A DNA stretch of 64,000 bases from the NCBI RefSeq assembly GCF_026151205.1, contig NC_087084.1, positions 14,617,760 through 14,681,759 on the forward strand, given 5' to 3'. The position numbers were made by a program, and so were the translations under genes. This DNA is from Bolinopsis microptera. Its lineage: Eukaryota; Ctenophora; Tentaculata; Lobata; Bolinopsidae. This document shows, piece after piece, positions 19,815 through 30,899 of this stretch. The number at the start of each line of letters is the position of its first letter. Within the stretch, counting starts at the first letter, position 1. The notes under the pieces are model-generated. The model had not been told where the DNA came from. It saw only the letters and a list, made by a program, of their open reading frames with translations, and did no database searches.

Positions 19815-22800
19815 TTTGCTTTTAAAAGTTGAGGTTAGTGGGCGTTTATCACTTATGTGTTATGGTTCAACACTACTGGGGTGCTCTGAGACTGTAATAT
19901 CGTTACCAAATTGAGTTTATCACTCCAATAGTGCGGAACCACATGCAAATAACACATATTTACAGATAACATAGAAATTTCAAGCACAATTTAGGTTTGT
20001 GAAATCATATTAGTCTGGTAATTAAACACGCAAATATGTGATTAACGGTATTCAATTCATCAATTCCAATTCCACTACATCTCATTCAATCAAAAATTTT
20101 CAAAATGTTCCCTAAAAATGTCGTCGTTCTGGAAAGAAACACTTAAAAGTTACACTTCTTGAAATTTCGTCAATGATATTCTTATCTGGAAAATTTCGAA
20201 AAAAATCGCCTTAACTTAAAATCACACGTGTGTTTTACAAATTCATTCTACGCTAACCATTTTCGCCTTCTAATACGTGCTGTAAAACAACAATTCACAT
20301 TATATCGTACAGGTGGTCTGCTCGCCAATCTAGTTGACTTGCGCACTGTAAGCTCAGGTTGCTCTACTTAGTTGTGTCCGCCTGAGGAGCTTCAACTGCT
20401 GCTTGTGGTTAATTTACTACTTCTAAGTCAGTGGGGGCTGCAGTACCAGAATCTGTGTTTTTTTTTTTTCTATAAGTTTGTAATTTACACTAAATGATGG
20501 TTTATCATTATGAATGTAATGACGGCTTGTCTCCGATCACCTTTGCTTACCTTACTACTCACCTAGACCTTACTTTTTTTCTTTTTTTTTTTTTTTAAAT
20601 GTTTTATATAACGGCCCAGTGCCCATATTGGTTATACTCATATAATATTTCATTAAACTAGGCGCAAACTACCGCTTATTTATCATTATAAATATCATCC
20701 CGCTTCAATATCAACTTGGCTATTTCTATACCGCCGCAGGCTATTTATATCGCGCCGCAAAACGTGCTTTAATTATCATCGATCTTCTCACTTTTGGAGG
20801 AATAAAATAACCGGTCAACCTTTATATACATAAACACATCTCCATTTTTTTATACCGGTGAGCATCATCATTTATATAGCGCTTTATCGGAATATCATTT
20901 ATATAGCGGTTCATGCACGTGCAATTTATATAGCGGCGAACTTCAACTTTAAAATGTAGGCGGTTAATCATCAGTTCTATTCTAAGAGCTCTATTCATAA
21001 AAGTGAGGTTGCTTTACTACAGTTGCCTAATGAAACCTTTTACCTGGTGAGATGAATGGTGAATGGGTGAATTGATAAGTGAATGAATTTGATGTACCTG
21101 ATGATTACCTCCTGTAGCTTAAGCTGGCCACTGTAGTGCGCCCTCACTTATCCTTACCTTACGTTAATATAAGTATTTATAGTATATAGGCCGGTACCGT
21201 TGTCGGCCAGGATCGCCGTATTAGCCACGCTGAGGGCTTTGTTAAGTAGTATATAACTTAATTGGTAGTGATTTCATGGTTTATCTTATCAACTTATAGT
21301 TATACCTTTGGTGACCGGGACAGTGCGTGTGACTTTGAGTAAACACATCTTCTGTAACTCCTCGTGGTGCACAAAACCATTCCAACCTATGTATGTCCCC
21401 CTTACGGGTTCCACAAGCCCGACGGTACATAGTTAGACGAAAGACAGAGAAGCCTTGATTGCCAGATCAAGGACTGCATCAGTAGCAGCGAAATACGGAT
21501 ATACCTTCTCCCTTACAGTCAGCGAGCTGACAACTATCTGACTGTGTCTTTTAGGCCTTGCCACACCACTTTCGCTATTGCATTCGCTCGCCCTTATTTA
21601 CTGACACATTCGTACACAAGGTCTCTCTTATTGAGTCTATACTCACGATCGCCATTACTTACCAGTTCAACTTGTGCTACACAGGTACTGTTGACATGTG
21701 AATCTTGGGTGCCCTATTTAGTTCAGTGACCTGGTTATGTGTCACGTACGTTTCCGTACGTGACTACATTATATAAAATGTTTGAGGTCTTTAAGATTAT
21801 ATTTTTACTTAAATGCACCAGCCTGCGAATGTTCATTGAGATATTGAATGCAGCCTGACCCGGGTGACGTTAGTAAAGTTGTGTTTAAATGATCCGGCCC
21901 GGAGACAAACTTGTTATATTATTATGACTCGGTTCTCGGACTGCGATATATATTAAAATTTCTCATTGCTGTCCATGGTGAGACATGAGAAATAAATGGT
22001 AATCTACCCGTCAATATTTGTGCAAATGCCTTATAGTTAATAATAATATGGCTGGTACGTTAACTCCGTTCATATTGTGCACGTTACATTGGTCTTTAAT
22101 GCAAGTTTTATAAAAATCAAAAACTATCAGAGTTTCATTGATTGAAACTTTTAGTAACTCAACCGTCGCTTTTAACAAAATGGCCTTATGAATTTGGTTA
22201 AGGGGGGTATATGTTAGTCGACGAATTTTGTTAAATTTTCAATAGTCCTCGTTTACTAGTGTACTGTAATGTTATACAAATTGTACTGTGGAAAATGGAA
22301 TTGACGTGTTACCCAAAAGTGCTCCAAGAAATCTGTTTGGATCAATGAGGGGGGTTCGTAGAATATGACTTGTAAAAATATATAGTCCGCGTTTTAAGCT
22401 GTAGGTAGTAGTCTCGCCAAGTGAGAGCTACTGTGTAAACTACGCAAACTAAGGCCATGCAGAATTAATGACTACATGGTCATCAAGTAGGTGCTCGCCT
22501 TCATCTTTGTCAAGGAATTAAAGAAAATTAAAGGAATATTTTAACCTGTTTAAAAAATACAGAAATTTAAGGCCATGCAGACTTACCACTGCATGGTCGT
22601 CAAAATCTTTCGGCCAGTTCTGCATACAGCCGCCTTTTTCATTAAACTAACGGCGATCTATATAATTTAGTAGTGTTCTTGGTGTTTTATGGTAAAATGT
22701 AAGGATGTCCGCAGTTGTTTAACCACGGACACATCACGCCTATTTAAGTCTAGTTGCAAATAATGGCCGTAAAGTATTCGGATAAATAATGTAAAAATTC

Positions 22801-23780
22801 CGCGTTAATCAGTAGGCTGGCATTGGACACAGTGCTTTGTCTCTTTGATTGAGACGGGGTAGACGTGGTGGATATTGATTAATGAGCAAGAATATTGACG
22901 CAATAGTGAGAGTAAGTGGTCATGTGGTGGGGTGAATTGACAAGGTTGGCTTTAAGTTTGTCCATTTAGTAACCGTAATTTGTTTGAAAAACAACTTCCG
23001 AATTTGGTGCCGTTAATTTGAATAAGAGTAATATTCGATCTCAGAATTTGTTTTAGCTGTACGGTTGCCTGAAGTAAATGCTGGCATTTCGGAGCGTTAC
23101 AAAAGGTTTGCCTCTGGCCTCTCTTTTGAATAAACCAAAATGTGCCGTCCCAGCAGCAACCACACAGCCCGGCACTCGGTTACTATAAGTGGACCCACTC
23201 TACGCCTTATTTTACAATTATTAACAGCAAATATTGTCGCCGAAAAACTGAAATAACTGGAAAATACAGTTGCAATGACTGTTGCCGTCAATTGTGCTAA
23301 TTCGATTTCGCCATAAATGGGCGTGCACCCGTTTATCAAGCCATAAACTTAACAGTAGTCATAAACGATCGACTTTACCTGTCTAAATAATTTAAGGAAC
23401 AGTCGATTACCAATATTGTGACGATGACTTGTGATATGGGTGATACAATAATATTGTAAATTTCCGTACTGACTAACTGACGAGGTAACGAACAACTGCA
23501 CAGGTCACACAGTGATTATGCAGTGCTCACTGCTCTTTCTTACCAGTTACTGGTCTAGTAACGCCTTATCTGGCCCGTTATATTCTCTCACAGTTCGCCA
23601 CTACACACACGGTAATTATACAGTGCTCTTTCTACCAGTTACTGGTCTAGTAACGCCTTATCTGGCCCGTTATATTCCATTATGTTCTATCACATTTCGC
23701 CAAAAATTTTCTGCCGAAAGTAGCGCATTTAGCTTACAATTCGTTACTAGTGCAAACTGAGCGCTTTTATGGAACGACAA
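19815..23780 (-). other. provirus interior lacking gag and pol
   Basis: About 4 kb where gag, protease, reverse transcriptase, RNase H and integrase would be expected. No frame exceeds about 80 codons, and I see no catalytic motif of any of these enzymes. Features seen: T-rich runs (20457-20470, 20573-20597), repeated ATTTATATAGCGG motifs (20700-20940), two diverged copies of GGCCATGCAGA...ATGGTC (22453 and 22572), and a tandem duplication of about 100 bp near 23540-23690. The last contains TACTGGTCTAGTAACGCCTT twice. The stretch may be a long packaging/leader region, captured host DNA, or the scar of a large deletion plus replacement. Confidence 0.6.
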
Positions 23781-23788
23781 CTCTTACC
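23781..23788 (-). promoter_or_regulatory. candidate major splice donor of the provirus
   Basis: On the minus strand ACCAAG|GTAAGAG lies 239 nt inside the 5' LTR edge, where retroviruses keep the donor used for the env message. The stretch from the LTR to here is open in one frame (ending RHCRPPR then stop) but has no ATG, so it is more likely leader than gene. A plausible acceptor (TTTTAAAAG) lies just before the env ATG. Confidence 0.45.
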
Positions 23789-24005
23789 TTGGTGGCCTGC
23801 AATGCCTCTTCTTGGGAGTTGTCCTCTTCTTATCCACTTTGTCGCCGTAATGTGGGGTAGAGATCTTTTGAGTTTGTCTTGTCTTGCTTCTGAGGTATTC
23901 TCTCTGTCCTTCTCGGAGTTCGTCAGAGAGATAGCCGTCTGTAGGATTCGTCTTCCTTGATTGTCTTAACTCGTTACTGTTTGGGAAAGTTCTTTTAGAA
24001 TCAGA

Positions 24006-24023
24006 GTCTCGTTTCAGTCTCCA
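24006..24023 (-). promoter_or_regulatory. candidate primer-binding site of the provirus
   Basis: TGGAGACTGAAACGAGAC starts 3 nt after the 5' LTR on the element strand and begins with the obligatory TGG that pairs with a tRNA CCA end. I could not match the remaining bases to a specific tRNA. Confidence 0.5.
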
Positions 24024-24026
24024 ATT

Positions 24027-25225
24027 TGTAGGAACCTCCCGTGGGAGTAACTACTAACTAGTCACTAGGTCTACGCAATTTATAGGGCTCCATCCTATAA
24101 GAACCAGTATAGGATCTAACTACGCCTGGTATATAGTACTGACTACAAGTCTTAATAACTTGCGGTCTAACTACTAGTAGCTAGAGCGCTCTAATGATGA
24201 CTAGCTTGAGGGTCTTCGGGATCGATAGTCTCCACCAGTATGGTGTTACTCTAATTCGCCAAGAACTTGTATCCTCCTGAAACTGTACGAGTTAAGCTTG
24301 TGATTAAATACGACTTTCTGTGTCAAGGACTCAAATTTACTTGTGGCAATGCACACTTTTAGTAATTGTAACGACTCAACTTTCAATCATAGTCTCAGAG
24401 ACTTGCAGTATAGCAGTTTTAGCAGTTGTAGTATAAGCGATTAATGACAGTATATGAAAAGACCAGCAGAACATCTGGTCATCACGGTAAGTAGTATCAA
24501 GTATCATAGTATAGTACAATAAAATATAGTATCGACCGAGCTAACCGACCTTAGGATGAGTGGGAGGGGTGGACAGTTGAAGAGCTGGTTCTCTAATCTG
24601 CATATCGCCACCGCAGCTTAAAGAGTCGACTTTCCTCAACAAGTCCGGAGATGAGTCTGATCGCTGGCCGGAGATGAGTCTGATCATCTTCAGTCGCACG
24701 GAGGCAGAATCAGGGCGTCATCTTAGGGATAAGGGCAGGAACAGAGTAGAAGTGAAGGGATCCAGAGGGTCAGTGTCGGAACGATCGGAGGCCGAGTGGC
24801 CAACTCGAAGTTGGAATAATGGAACTGAGTAGAAGTGGGGAGAAGTCCAGGTCGTCATCTCGAATAGTCTCCCAGGTTCTGTTAATTTACCGTTTAAACT
24901 CAGAGGTCCGCTAATTAATTGGTCGTATCAGCTCGGTTTGTCTCGTCCTGTCCCGGTGCACTGAAATATGAGATTTCGCCGTCAGGACACCGGTTCGGGG
25001 GCTCCGTGATTGGTTGCTATTCGTACGGTTGCTACGGTGATTGGCGCGCTCCACAGTTTGATGGGAGCCTCATCACTGCAACTCTTAATGAGTTTTCATT
25101 CGCTCCTAGGCAGGTGTCCCGTCCGGTCCATCACGGTATGAACTAGGTATGAAGTGTAAGTGTCAACTCCCAGTGCTCAGTTATTAACTGAGCGACAAAA
25201 AGAATAGGGGGCCGAGGTTCTTACA
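24027..25225 (-). repeat. 5' long terminal repeat of the env provirus
   Basis: 1199 bp, matching the 3' LTR at 15722-16920 base for base in every stretch I compared (constant offset of 8305, no indels). It is followed by target duplication GTTCT at 25226-25230. As the 5' LTR on the minus strand it would hold the promoter. Confidence 0.9.
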
Positions 25226-25296
25226 GTTCTTAAGGAAAATGGACCTTTTCGAGATCCATTTTCCAAAACAGGTAATTGGTTTTAAAATACACTGAA

Positions 25297-26282
25297 CTAA
25301 CCAGGTTCACTTTCGAAGCAAGATCTGTCGACATATTGCCACTCTGAGTTTGCAAAAGTTGTGTGTTCTCCAATAATGAAACACCCTGTCACCCTCCAAC
25401 CGAGTGGACTGATCACAATACCCTCGCATCTGTAAAATTTGCATAGTGATAATTTAATATAACTAATCCTCCACCACGATTTGACGCTCTGGCGGGAGTC
25501 TGAACATACGGTGGATAGAAACCGTCTAGTTCGAGCTCCTCTCCCTGAAAAGGCAAACATTCCGTGTTACAATTTGTTTCATTGAAGCAGAGAACGTCGT
25601 ATTTTGTGTATTGATCTATATTCTCCCGAAATTCTTCAATGTTCCCATTAAGTGACCTAACGTTTAGCGAGAAAAGTTTTAATTCATACTCCTTCGTATT
25701 TTTTATTGCTTTCGCGGTATAGTATTTGCAGTTATTTAGAAGACTAGACGTTGTTTCCCATGGATTCAAATCAGCATCAGTATCATCACGATCACCTATT
25801 TGATTTGATAGGTGGTCGCGATTAAAGGGGTTAAACCTAATAGTGTTACTGAGATTTATCATGTGAAGCTGTCTAATGGAGACATCATATGCTGGGAAAA
25901 TTTTTCTCAAGCATTCTTTGCAGCCTGTTGAGCCAGCAGAACATCTTGTGTGGGATAGGTTGTCACAGTAGCAACATTCGGTCATTTGTCTTACATTCCC
26001 AATTTTTGTGCAAGTGTGACATTTTTCTCGTTTATTGGAGACTGGGATTTGTATAGGCCGTGATGATAATAGAGGCATGACGGCGCCCACTGGAAGAATT
26101 TCTGAAATGCAGCTGTAGCAAGACCATTCTCCAGTAAGTTCAGTTATGTCGCTAGGTGTTAGGTGAGCACATTTTGGGTGATATGTCATATAACAGATAC
26201 TACAAGTGATACTTATCTTGTGTGAGACTAGGCGCTTTGTACAGGCCTTACAGCTATTTTTACTACTTCGGATAACTACCAT
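25297..26282 (-). pseudogene. 5' part of a non-LTR retrotransposon: PHD-type zinc fingers plus endonuclease start
   Basis: The frame 25413-26282 encodes 289 residues. The N terminus has two cysteine-rich clusters of PHD type: CKACTKRL..ITCSICYMTYHPKCAHL...WSCYSC, then CHTCTKI...ECCYCDNLSHTRC..GCKEC. The C-terminal third matches the start of an APE-like endonuclease (LKLFSLNVRSLNGNIEEFRE, YDVLCFNETNCN, GGGLVI). PHD fingers fused or adjacent to an endonuclease occur in some CR1-like LINEs. The match continues in another frame to about 25297 and then ends, with no reverse transcriptase. The 3' part has therefore been lost or displaced, which is unusual because LINEs normally lose their 5' end. 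Confidence 0.8.
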
Positions 26283-27138
26283 TTTTTGGCTGTAAATGAT
26301 ACTCTTGTTTAAATGTAGATATAGGTTTGCTACTGTATATTAATATATAATAAAGTACACGGAAAAACAGTTACTGAAAGTATCTACTCCAGATGAGTGA
26401 GCCAAGAAAATGGGGCCAGGGAAGAGTGAGAAAACGTGCGAGGTTTTGTGAACACTCTGTCCGGGTCCCTAACTTCAGCTCCTAACTAGAGAAATCAATT
26501 CAGTTAAGTGTTATTCTGTGGGAATAAGTTTAAAAAGTTAATTGAAGTATGTGAAATGAATGTGAAATGAATACAAATATTGTTACAAATATTGTTCGAA
26601 ATTATCCTTGAAACGTGCAAGGTAGATATTCAAAAAGATAAATAGTAACAGACATATCAGAGATACTGAGCAGGTACGTATTTTTCTCGTTACCTTGTTC
26701 AGTTTTAATTGATATCTAAGTTAATAAATTAATAGTTTAAAAGTAGGACCCAAATTAACCGTACACCCCGATTTTTGATTATTTCCCCTTTTCTCCATTG
26801 TTTCAAAAACTTCATTATGCCATCCTGTTAAACTCAACAACATATTGCCGTGTGCATAGGTTTGGATTGAGCTCTAGTAAATAATAAGATTCAGTTCAAG
26901 CCATCTAAAGCGACTCATGAACATGAACAAAAGAACTTAGAATTTTATGAAGTATGGTTATATACAAATATATATATAGAGATATAGTAATATATAGCCG
27001 ATGTTGATAATGGTGCGATGAGACGCACTGTTCTTGCAACGTGACATGTATAAATATAATGAATATTATTATTACACCTGTATTATACCTGAACAACTAG
27101 GTTCTTTTAAGTAAGTGAATTCACGAAGATACCTTTCA
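26283..27138. other. gene-free stretch
   Basis: Contains probable 5' UTR of the LINE on its left side, two short direct repeats (GTGAAATGAATGTGAAATGA near 26550), and an AT-rich tract at 26950-27000. No gene recognised. Confidence 0.4.
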
Positions 27139-27750
27139 ATTGGCCACACAAGTAGGAAGTAAAATAAGGACCCGAGCACAGACTAAAATAGATCATAATA
27201 AGAGCACAGCTCAAAATAGAACAAAATCTGATTGGCAGTCACGCTGCACGTGACTGCCCGCACGTGACTGGCGCGCGTCCAATGGAAGTTATGAAGGAGA
27301 TTTGTTTTGGTTATAGCAGGAGAGATCACGTTTAGAGTGCGTCTGTCTGATTAGCCCACGTCACTGCACACGTGACTGTGCAGAGCCAATAGGGTGCTAT
27401 GTAACTTGTGTAAGGTGTGTACGCTAGGTGCGTGTAAGGGACATCTAATTTATCATTAAACACAGCTGGCCGGCAGAGAATCGAAAATATAAGGACTTTT
27501 TATGGATGAAAATCGAAGCGAAAACCTTGAAACCCTATGTTTTCGAGTACGCTGAACAAAATTAAACTGGTTATAATTATCATACTCATGGGCAAATTGC
27601 TTTAAAATGTACTTGAATATCATAGATGCTATTATACCGGCTTATCGAGTGGCACCAGTCTCTCTCGCCACTAGTTCTCAGCTTATTATCGGGCTCGTGA
27701 AGGAAAGATCTCGAGCTCAGAAGACGAAAACCATTTTCTCAAACATTTGC

Positions 27751-27939
27751 TAACATTAACGAATACTTATGTTAATATTACGATATATTAACCAAGTAAC
27801 CAGTATCAAGGATTGTATCGGGACTTCTATAAGAGTATAAGCGGTATTTCTAGTCCGCAGTTCTATTCATAGCGGTTTTATGATGAACTAATTATCATCA
27901 TATGACTGTGTTAGGGCTACTTACAGATTGGTAAGAAAT
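27751..27939. other. spacer between the left arm and the satellite
   Basis: AT-rich sequence without a frame or recognisable motif. Confidence 0.4.
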
Positions 27940-30089
27940 ATGAGGAGGACTGAGGAGGAGGATGAGGACTGAGGAGGATGGCTGAGGAGGATGACTGAGA
28001 GGGAGGAGGAGGATAAAACTGAGGAGGACTGAGAAGAAGGAGGATGATGACTGAGGATGACTGAGGAGTAGGACTGAAGAGGGGGACTGAGGAGGAGGAG
28101 GGGAGTCGGAGGAGGACTGAGGAGGATGACTGATGAGGAATGATGAGGAGGGGAAGGAGGTGGATGAGGAGGATGAGGAGGATGAGGAGGACTAAGGAGA
28201 AGGAGGAGGAGAAGGAGGACTGGTAAAGAGGATTAATGAGGAGGAGGAGGAGGACTGAAGAGGAGGATCAGGAGAACTGAGAAGTAGTTCGGACTGAGGA
28301 GTAGGAGTAGGAGGATGACTGAGGAGGGGAGGAGGAAGAGGACTGATGAGGACTGAGAAGGAGAAGGACTGAGGAGAACTGAGGAGGAGGACTGACTAGG
28401 AGGAGGAGGGGGACTGGGGGAGGACTGAGGAGGACTGAGGAGGAGGACTAAGGAAAACGATGAGGAGGAGGACTGAGAAGGAGGAGGAGGAGGAGGACTA
28501 AGGAGGACTGAAAAGGAGGAGGATGAAAAGGAGGAGGACTGAGGAGGAGGAGGGGAGGAGGAGGACTGAGGAGGATGGCTGAGGAGATTGACTGAGGAGG
28601 AGGACTGACAGGAAGGAGGAGGAGGAGGAAGACTGAGGAGGAGGAGGAGGTAAAGGACTGAAGAGAAGAAGGAGGAGGAGGAGGAGGACCCATGAGGAGG
28701 ACCCAGGAGGAGGACTGAGGAGGAGGAAGAGGAGGAGGAGGAGGAGGACTAAGGAGAACACTGAGGAGGAGGATTGAGGACTGAAGAGGAGGAGGATGAA
28801 AAGGAGGAGGACTGAGTAGGAGGGGGAGGAGGAGGAGGGGAGGAGGAAGACTGAGGAGGACTGAGGAGGATGGCTGAGGAGGTTGGCTGAGGAGGAGGAC
28901 AGACAGGGAGGAGGAAGACTGAGGTGGAGGAGGAGGTAAAGGACTGAAGAGGAGAAGGAGAAGGAGGACTGGTGAAGAAGATTGATGAGGAGGAGGGGGA
29001 ATGAGGAGGAGGAGGACTGAGGAGTAAAAGTTGGAGGATGACTGAGGAGGGGAGGAGGAAGAGGACTGAGGAGGACCCAGGAGGAGGAGGATGACTGAGG
29101 AGGAGGACTGATGAGGACTGAGAAGGAGGAGGACTGAGGAGAACTGAGGAGGAGGACTGACTAGGAGGAGGAGGGGGACTGGGGGAGGACTGAGGAGGAC
29201 TGAGGAGGAGGACTAAGGAAAACGATGAGGAGGAGGACTGAGAAGGACTGAAGAGGAGGAGGATGAAAAGGAGGAGGACTGAGGAGGAGGAGGGGAGGAG
29301 GAGGACTGAGGAGGATGGCTGAGGAGGTTGACTGAGGAGGAGGACTGACAGGAAGGAGGAGGAGGAGGAAGACTGAGGAGGAGGAGGAGGTAAAGGACTG
29401 AAGAGAAGAAGGAGGAGGAGGAGGAGGACCCATGAGGAGGACCCAGGAGGAGGACTGAGGAGGAGGAAGAGGAGGAGGAGGAGGAGGACTAAGGAGAACA
29501 CTGAGGAGGAGGATTGAGGACTGAAGAGGAGGAGGATGAAAAGGAGGAGGACTGAGTAGGAGGGGGAGGAGGAGGAGGGGAGGAGGAAGACTGAGGAGGA
29601 CTGAGGAGGATGGCTGAGGAGGTTGGCTGAGGAGGAGGACAGACAGGGAGGAGGAAGACTGAGGTGGAGGAGGAGGTAAAGGACTGAAGAGGAGAAGGAG
29701 AAGGAGGACTGGTGAAGAGGATTGATGAGGAGGAGGAGGGGGAATGAGGAGGAGGAGTACTGAGGAGTAAAAGTAGGAGGAGGACTGAGGAGGGGAGGAG
29801 GAAGAAGACTGAGGAGGATCAGGATGACCCACGAGGAGGACCCAGGAGGAGAACCCAGGAGGAGGAGGATGACTGAGGAGGAGGACTGTGAAGGAGGAGG
29901 ACTGAGGAGAACTGAGGAGGAGGACTGACTAGGAGGAGGAGGGGGACTGGGGGAGGACTGAGGAGGAGGACTGAGGAGGACTGCGGAGGAGGACTAAGGA
30001 AAACGATGAGGAGGAGGAGGAGGAGGACTAAAAAGGACTGAAGAGGAGAAGGATGAAAAGGAGGAGGGCTGAGGAGGTTGACTGAGGAG
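27940..30089 (+). repeat. 2.1-kb purine (GAGGAGGACT) satellite with ~740-bp higher-order repeat
   Basis: Nearly pure A/G on the plus strand, built from GAGGAGGACTGAGGAGGA-like words with inserts such as GGAGGATGGCTGAGG and GACCCAGGAGGA. Longer order is present: the same blocks recur 740 bp apart (28751 and 29491; 28924 and 29664), and GACTGACTAGGAGGAGGAGG occurs near 28390, 29156 and 29924. Long Ser/Leu/Pro frames on the minus strand are repeat artefacts. Mirror-rich purine tracts of this length can form triplex DNA. The same satellite occurs in the opposite orientation at 56800-58130. Confidence 0.85.
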
Positions 30090-30230
30090 GACCAAAAGCG
30101 ACCAGAAGCGACCAAAAAGCGACCAAAAAAAGCGACCAAAAAAGCGACCAGAAGCGACCAAAAAGCGGCCTCAACGTGAAAAAAGTGACCAAAAGTCGAC
30201 GTTGTAAAAAAAAAGTGACCCAAAAGGGCC
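30090..30230 (+). repeat. short tandem repeat of GCGACCAAAA units
   Basis: About ten irregular copies of (A)GCGACCAAAA/GCGACCAGAA, grading into AAAAGTGACC units and a GCCACTTTTCTGCCAGAAGTG-like half palindrome. It joins the purine satellite to the possible exon that follows. Confidence 0.6.
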
Positions 30231-30428
30231 ACTTTTCTGCCAGAAGTGTCATCAAAAGTGACGGTCACTTTTACACAAGAAGGGGGGCCCACTTACCGCA
30301 ATTTCTTACTTACCCAACAATTTCAATTGATCTTTGTCAAATTCTGACATCATCAACACGAATATTATAAAAACAATAAGAGTATGTAAAACATTGCGGT
30401 CGGTTCCCTCTAAATTACTATATTTCCA

Positions 30429-30899
30429 GGACCGACCGGGAAAAGGGACGTGTTACGGGCTGGGCACAATCTGGGGGGGCAGAAAGGAGCTGATGTCTTT
30501 CACCAGCTTGCTGAAATCATCGGCTCCAAAGGGCAAGGAAAAGGCAAAGCCGAAGATGGGATCGTTGCAGGGGGCCTCGCCACTCACAGCCCCACAAACT
30601 ACATCGGCATCCTTTTCTCCACAGCTCCACCTGGCCGATCAGCCTCACTTCCTCGCTCTCCAGCCGCTATCCATGGTCAAGAGAGGAGCAAGAGAGGTTT
30701 GGGAACCCCAACTAAGAACTATCCTGTACTAAAGTATAGGAACCCCCTTCAGTTGTTCAGGTCCCCAAAGAAGGTAGAACCCTCTCCTAACAAAAACTCA
30801 AGTCTGGACACACCAGCATTCCGACTTGATGACGAGATTGACATGACAGTCAAGATCGTCAACAAGAACGTGAAGAAACAAGGTTTCACCCCGTTCTGA
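30429..30899 (+). CDS. possible terminal exon, unrecognised protein, inside the inverted-repeat element
   Basis: A fair splice acceptor (TTACTATATTTCCAG, ending at 30429 or one base before) precedes about 156 codons open to TGA at 30897-30899. The protein begins GPTGKRDVLRAGHNLGGQKG, is glycine/lysine- and serine/proline-rich in the middle, and ends with an acidic-basic stretch DDEIDMTVKIVNKNVKKQGF. A second frame over the same DNA (30334-30732) is also open and Ser/Thr/Pro-rich, so I cannot be sure which is used. No domain is recognised. Position between the satellite and the right arm makes it cargo or a remnant gene of the element. Confidence 0.35.
   Translation, partial: GPTGKRDVLRAGHNLGGQKGADVFHQLAEIIGSKGQGKGKAEDGIVAGGLATHSPTNYIGILFSTAPPGRSASLPRSPAAIHGQERSKRGLGTPTKNYPVLKYRNPLQLFRSPKKVEPSPNKNSSLDTPAFRLDDEIDMTVKIVNKNVKKQGFTPF

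Larger units (their letters stand above)
15722..25225 (-). mobile_element. LTR provirus carrying env but no recognisable gag or pol
   Basis: Two 1199-bp direct repeats (15722-16920 and 24027-25225) begin TGTAGGAAC and end GTTCTTACA. An exact 5-bp target duplication GTTCT flanks them at 15717-15721 and 25226-25230. The minus orientation is set by three things: a polypurine tract GGAAGAAAGGGACG directly against the left LTR, a primer-binding-like TGGAGACTGAAACGAGAC 3 nt inside the right LTR, and the env frame near the 3' end. I found no base difference between the LTRs in the stretches compared, so insertion looks recent. The interior is 7.1 kb, but only env (2.1 kb) is coding. The space where gag and pol should be (about 19815-24005) is AT-rich with no long frame. 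The provirus looks non-autonomous, presumably copied by a relative's enzymes. Confidence 0.88.

Noticed and set aside
23788-24026. Small gag-like gene directly after the 5' LTR
   Set aside because: One frame is open for about 80 codons and ends in a basic tail, but it has no ATG, overlaps the primer-binding candidate and shows no zinc knuckle or capsid motif. Leader sequence is more likely.
28448-30292. Long minus-strand frames rich in Ser, Leu and Pro
   Set aside because: They come from translating the GGA/GAGGAGGACT satellite; several frames are open at once and the peptides only mirror the repeat.
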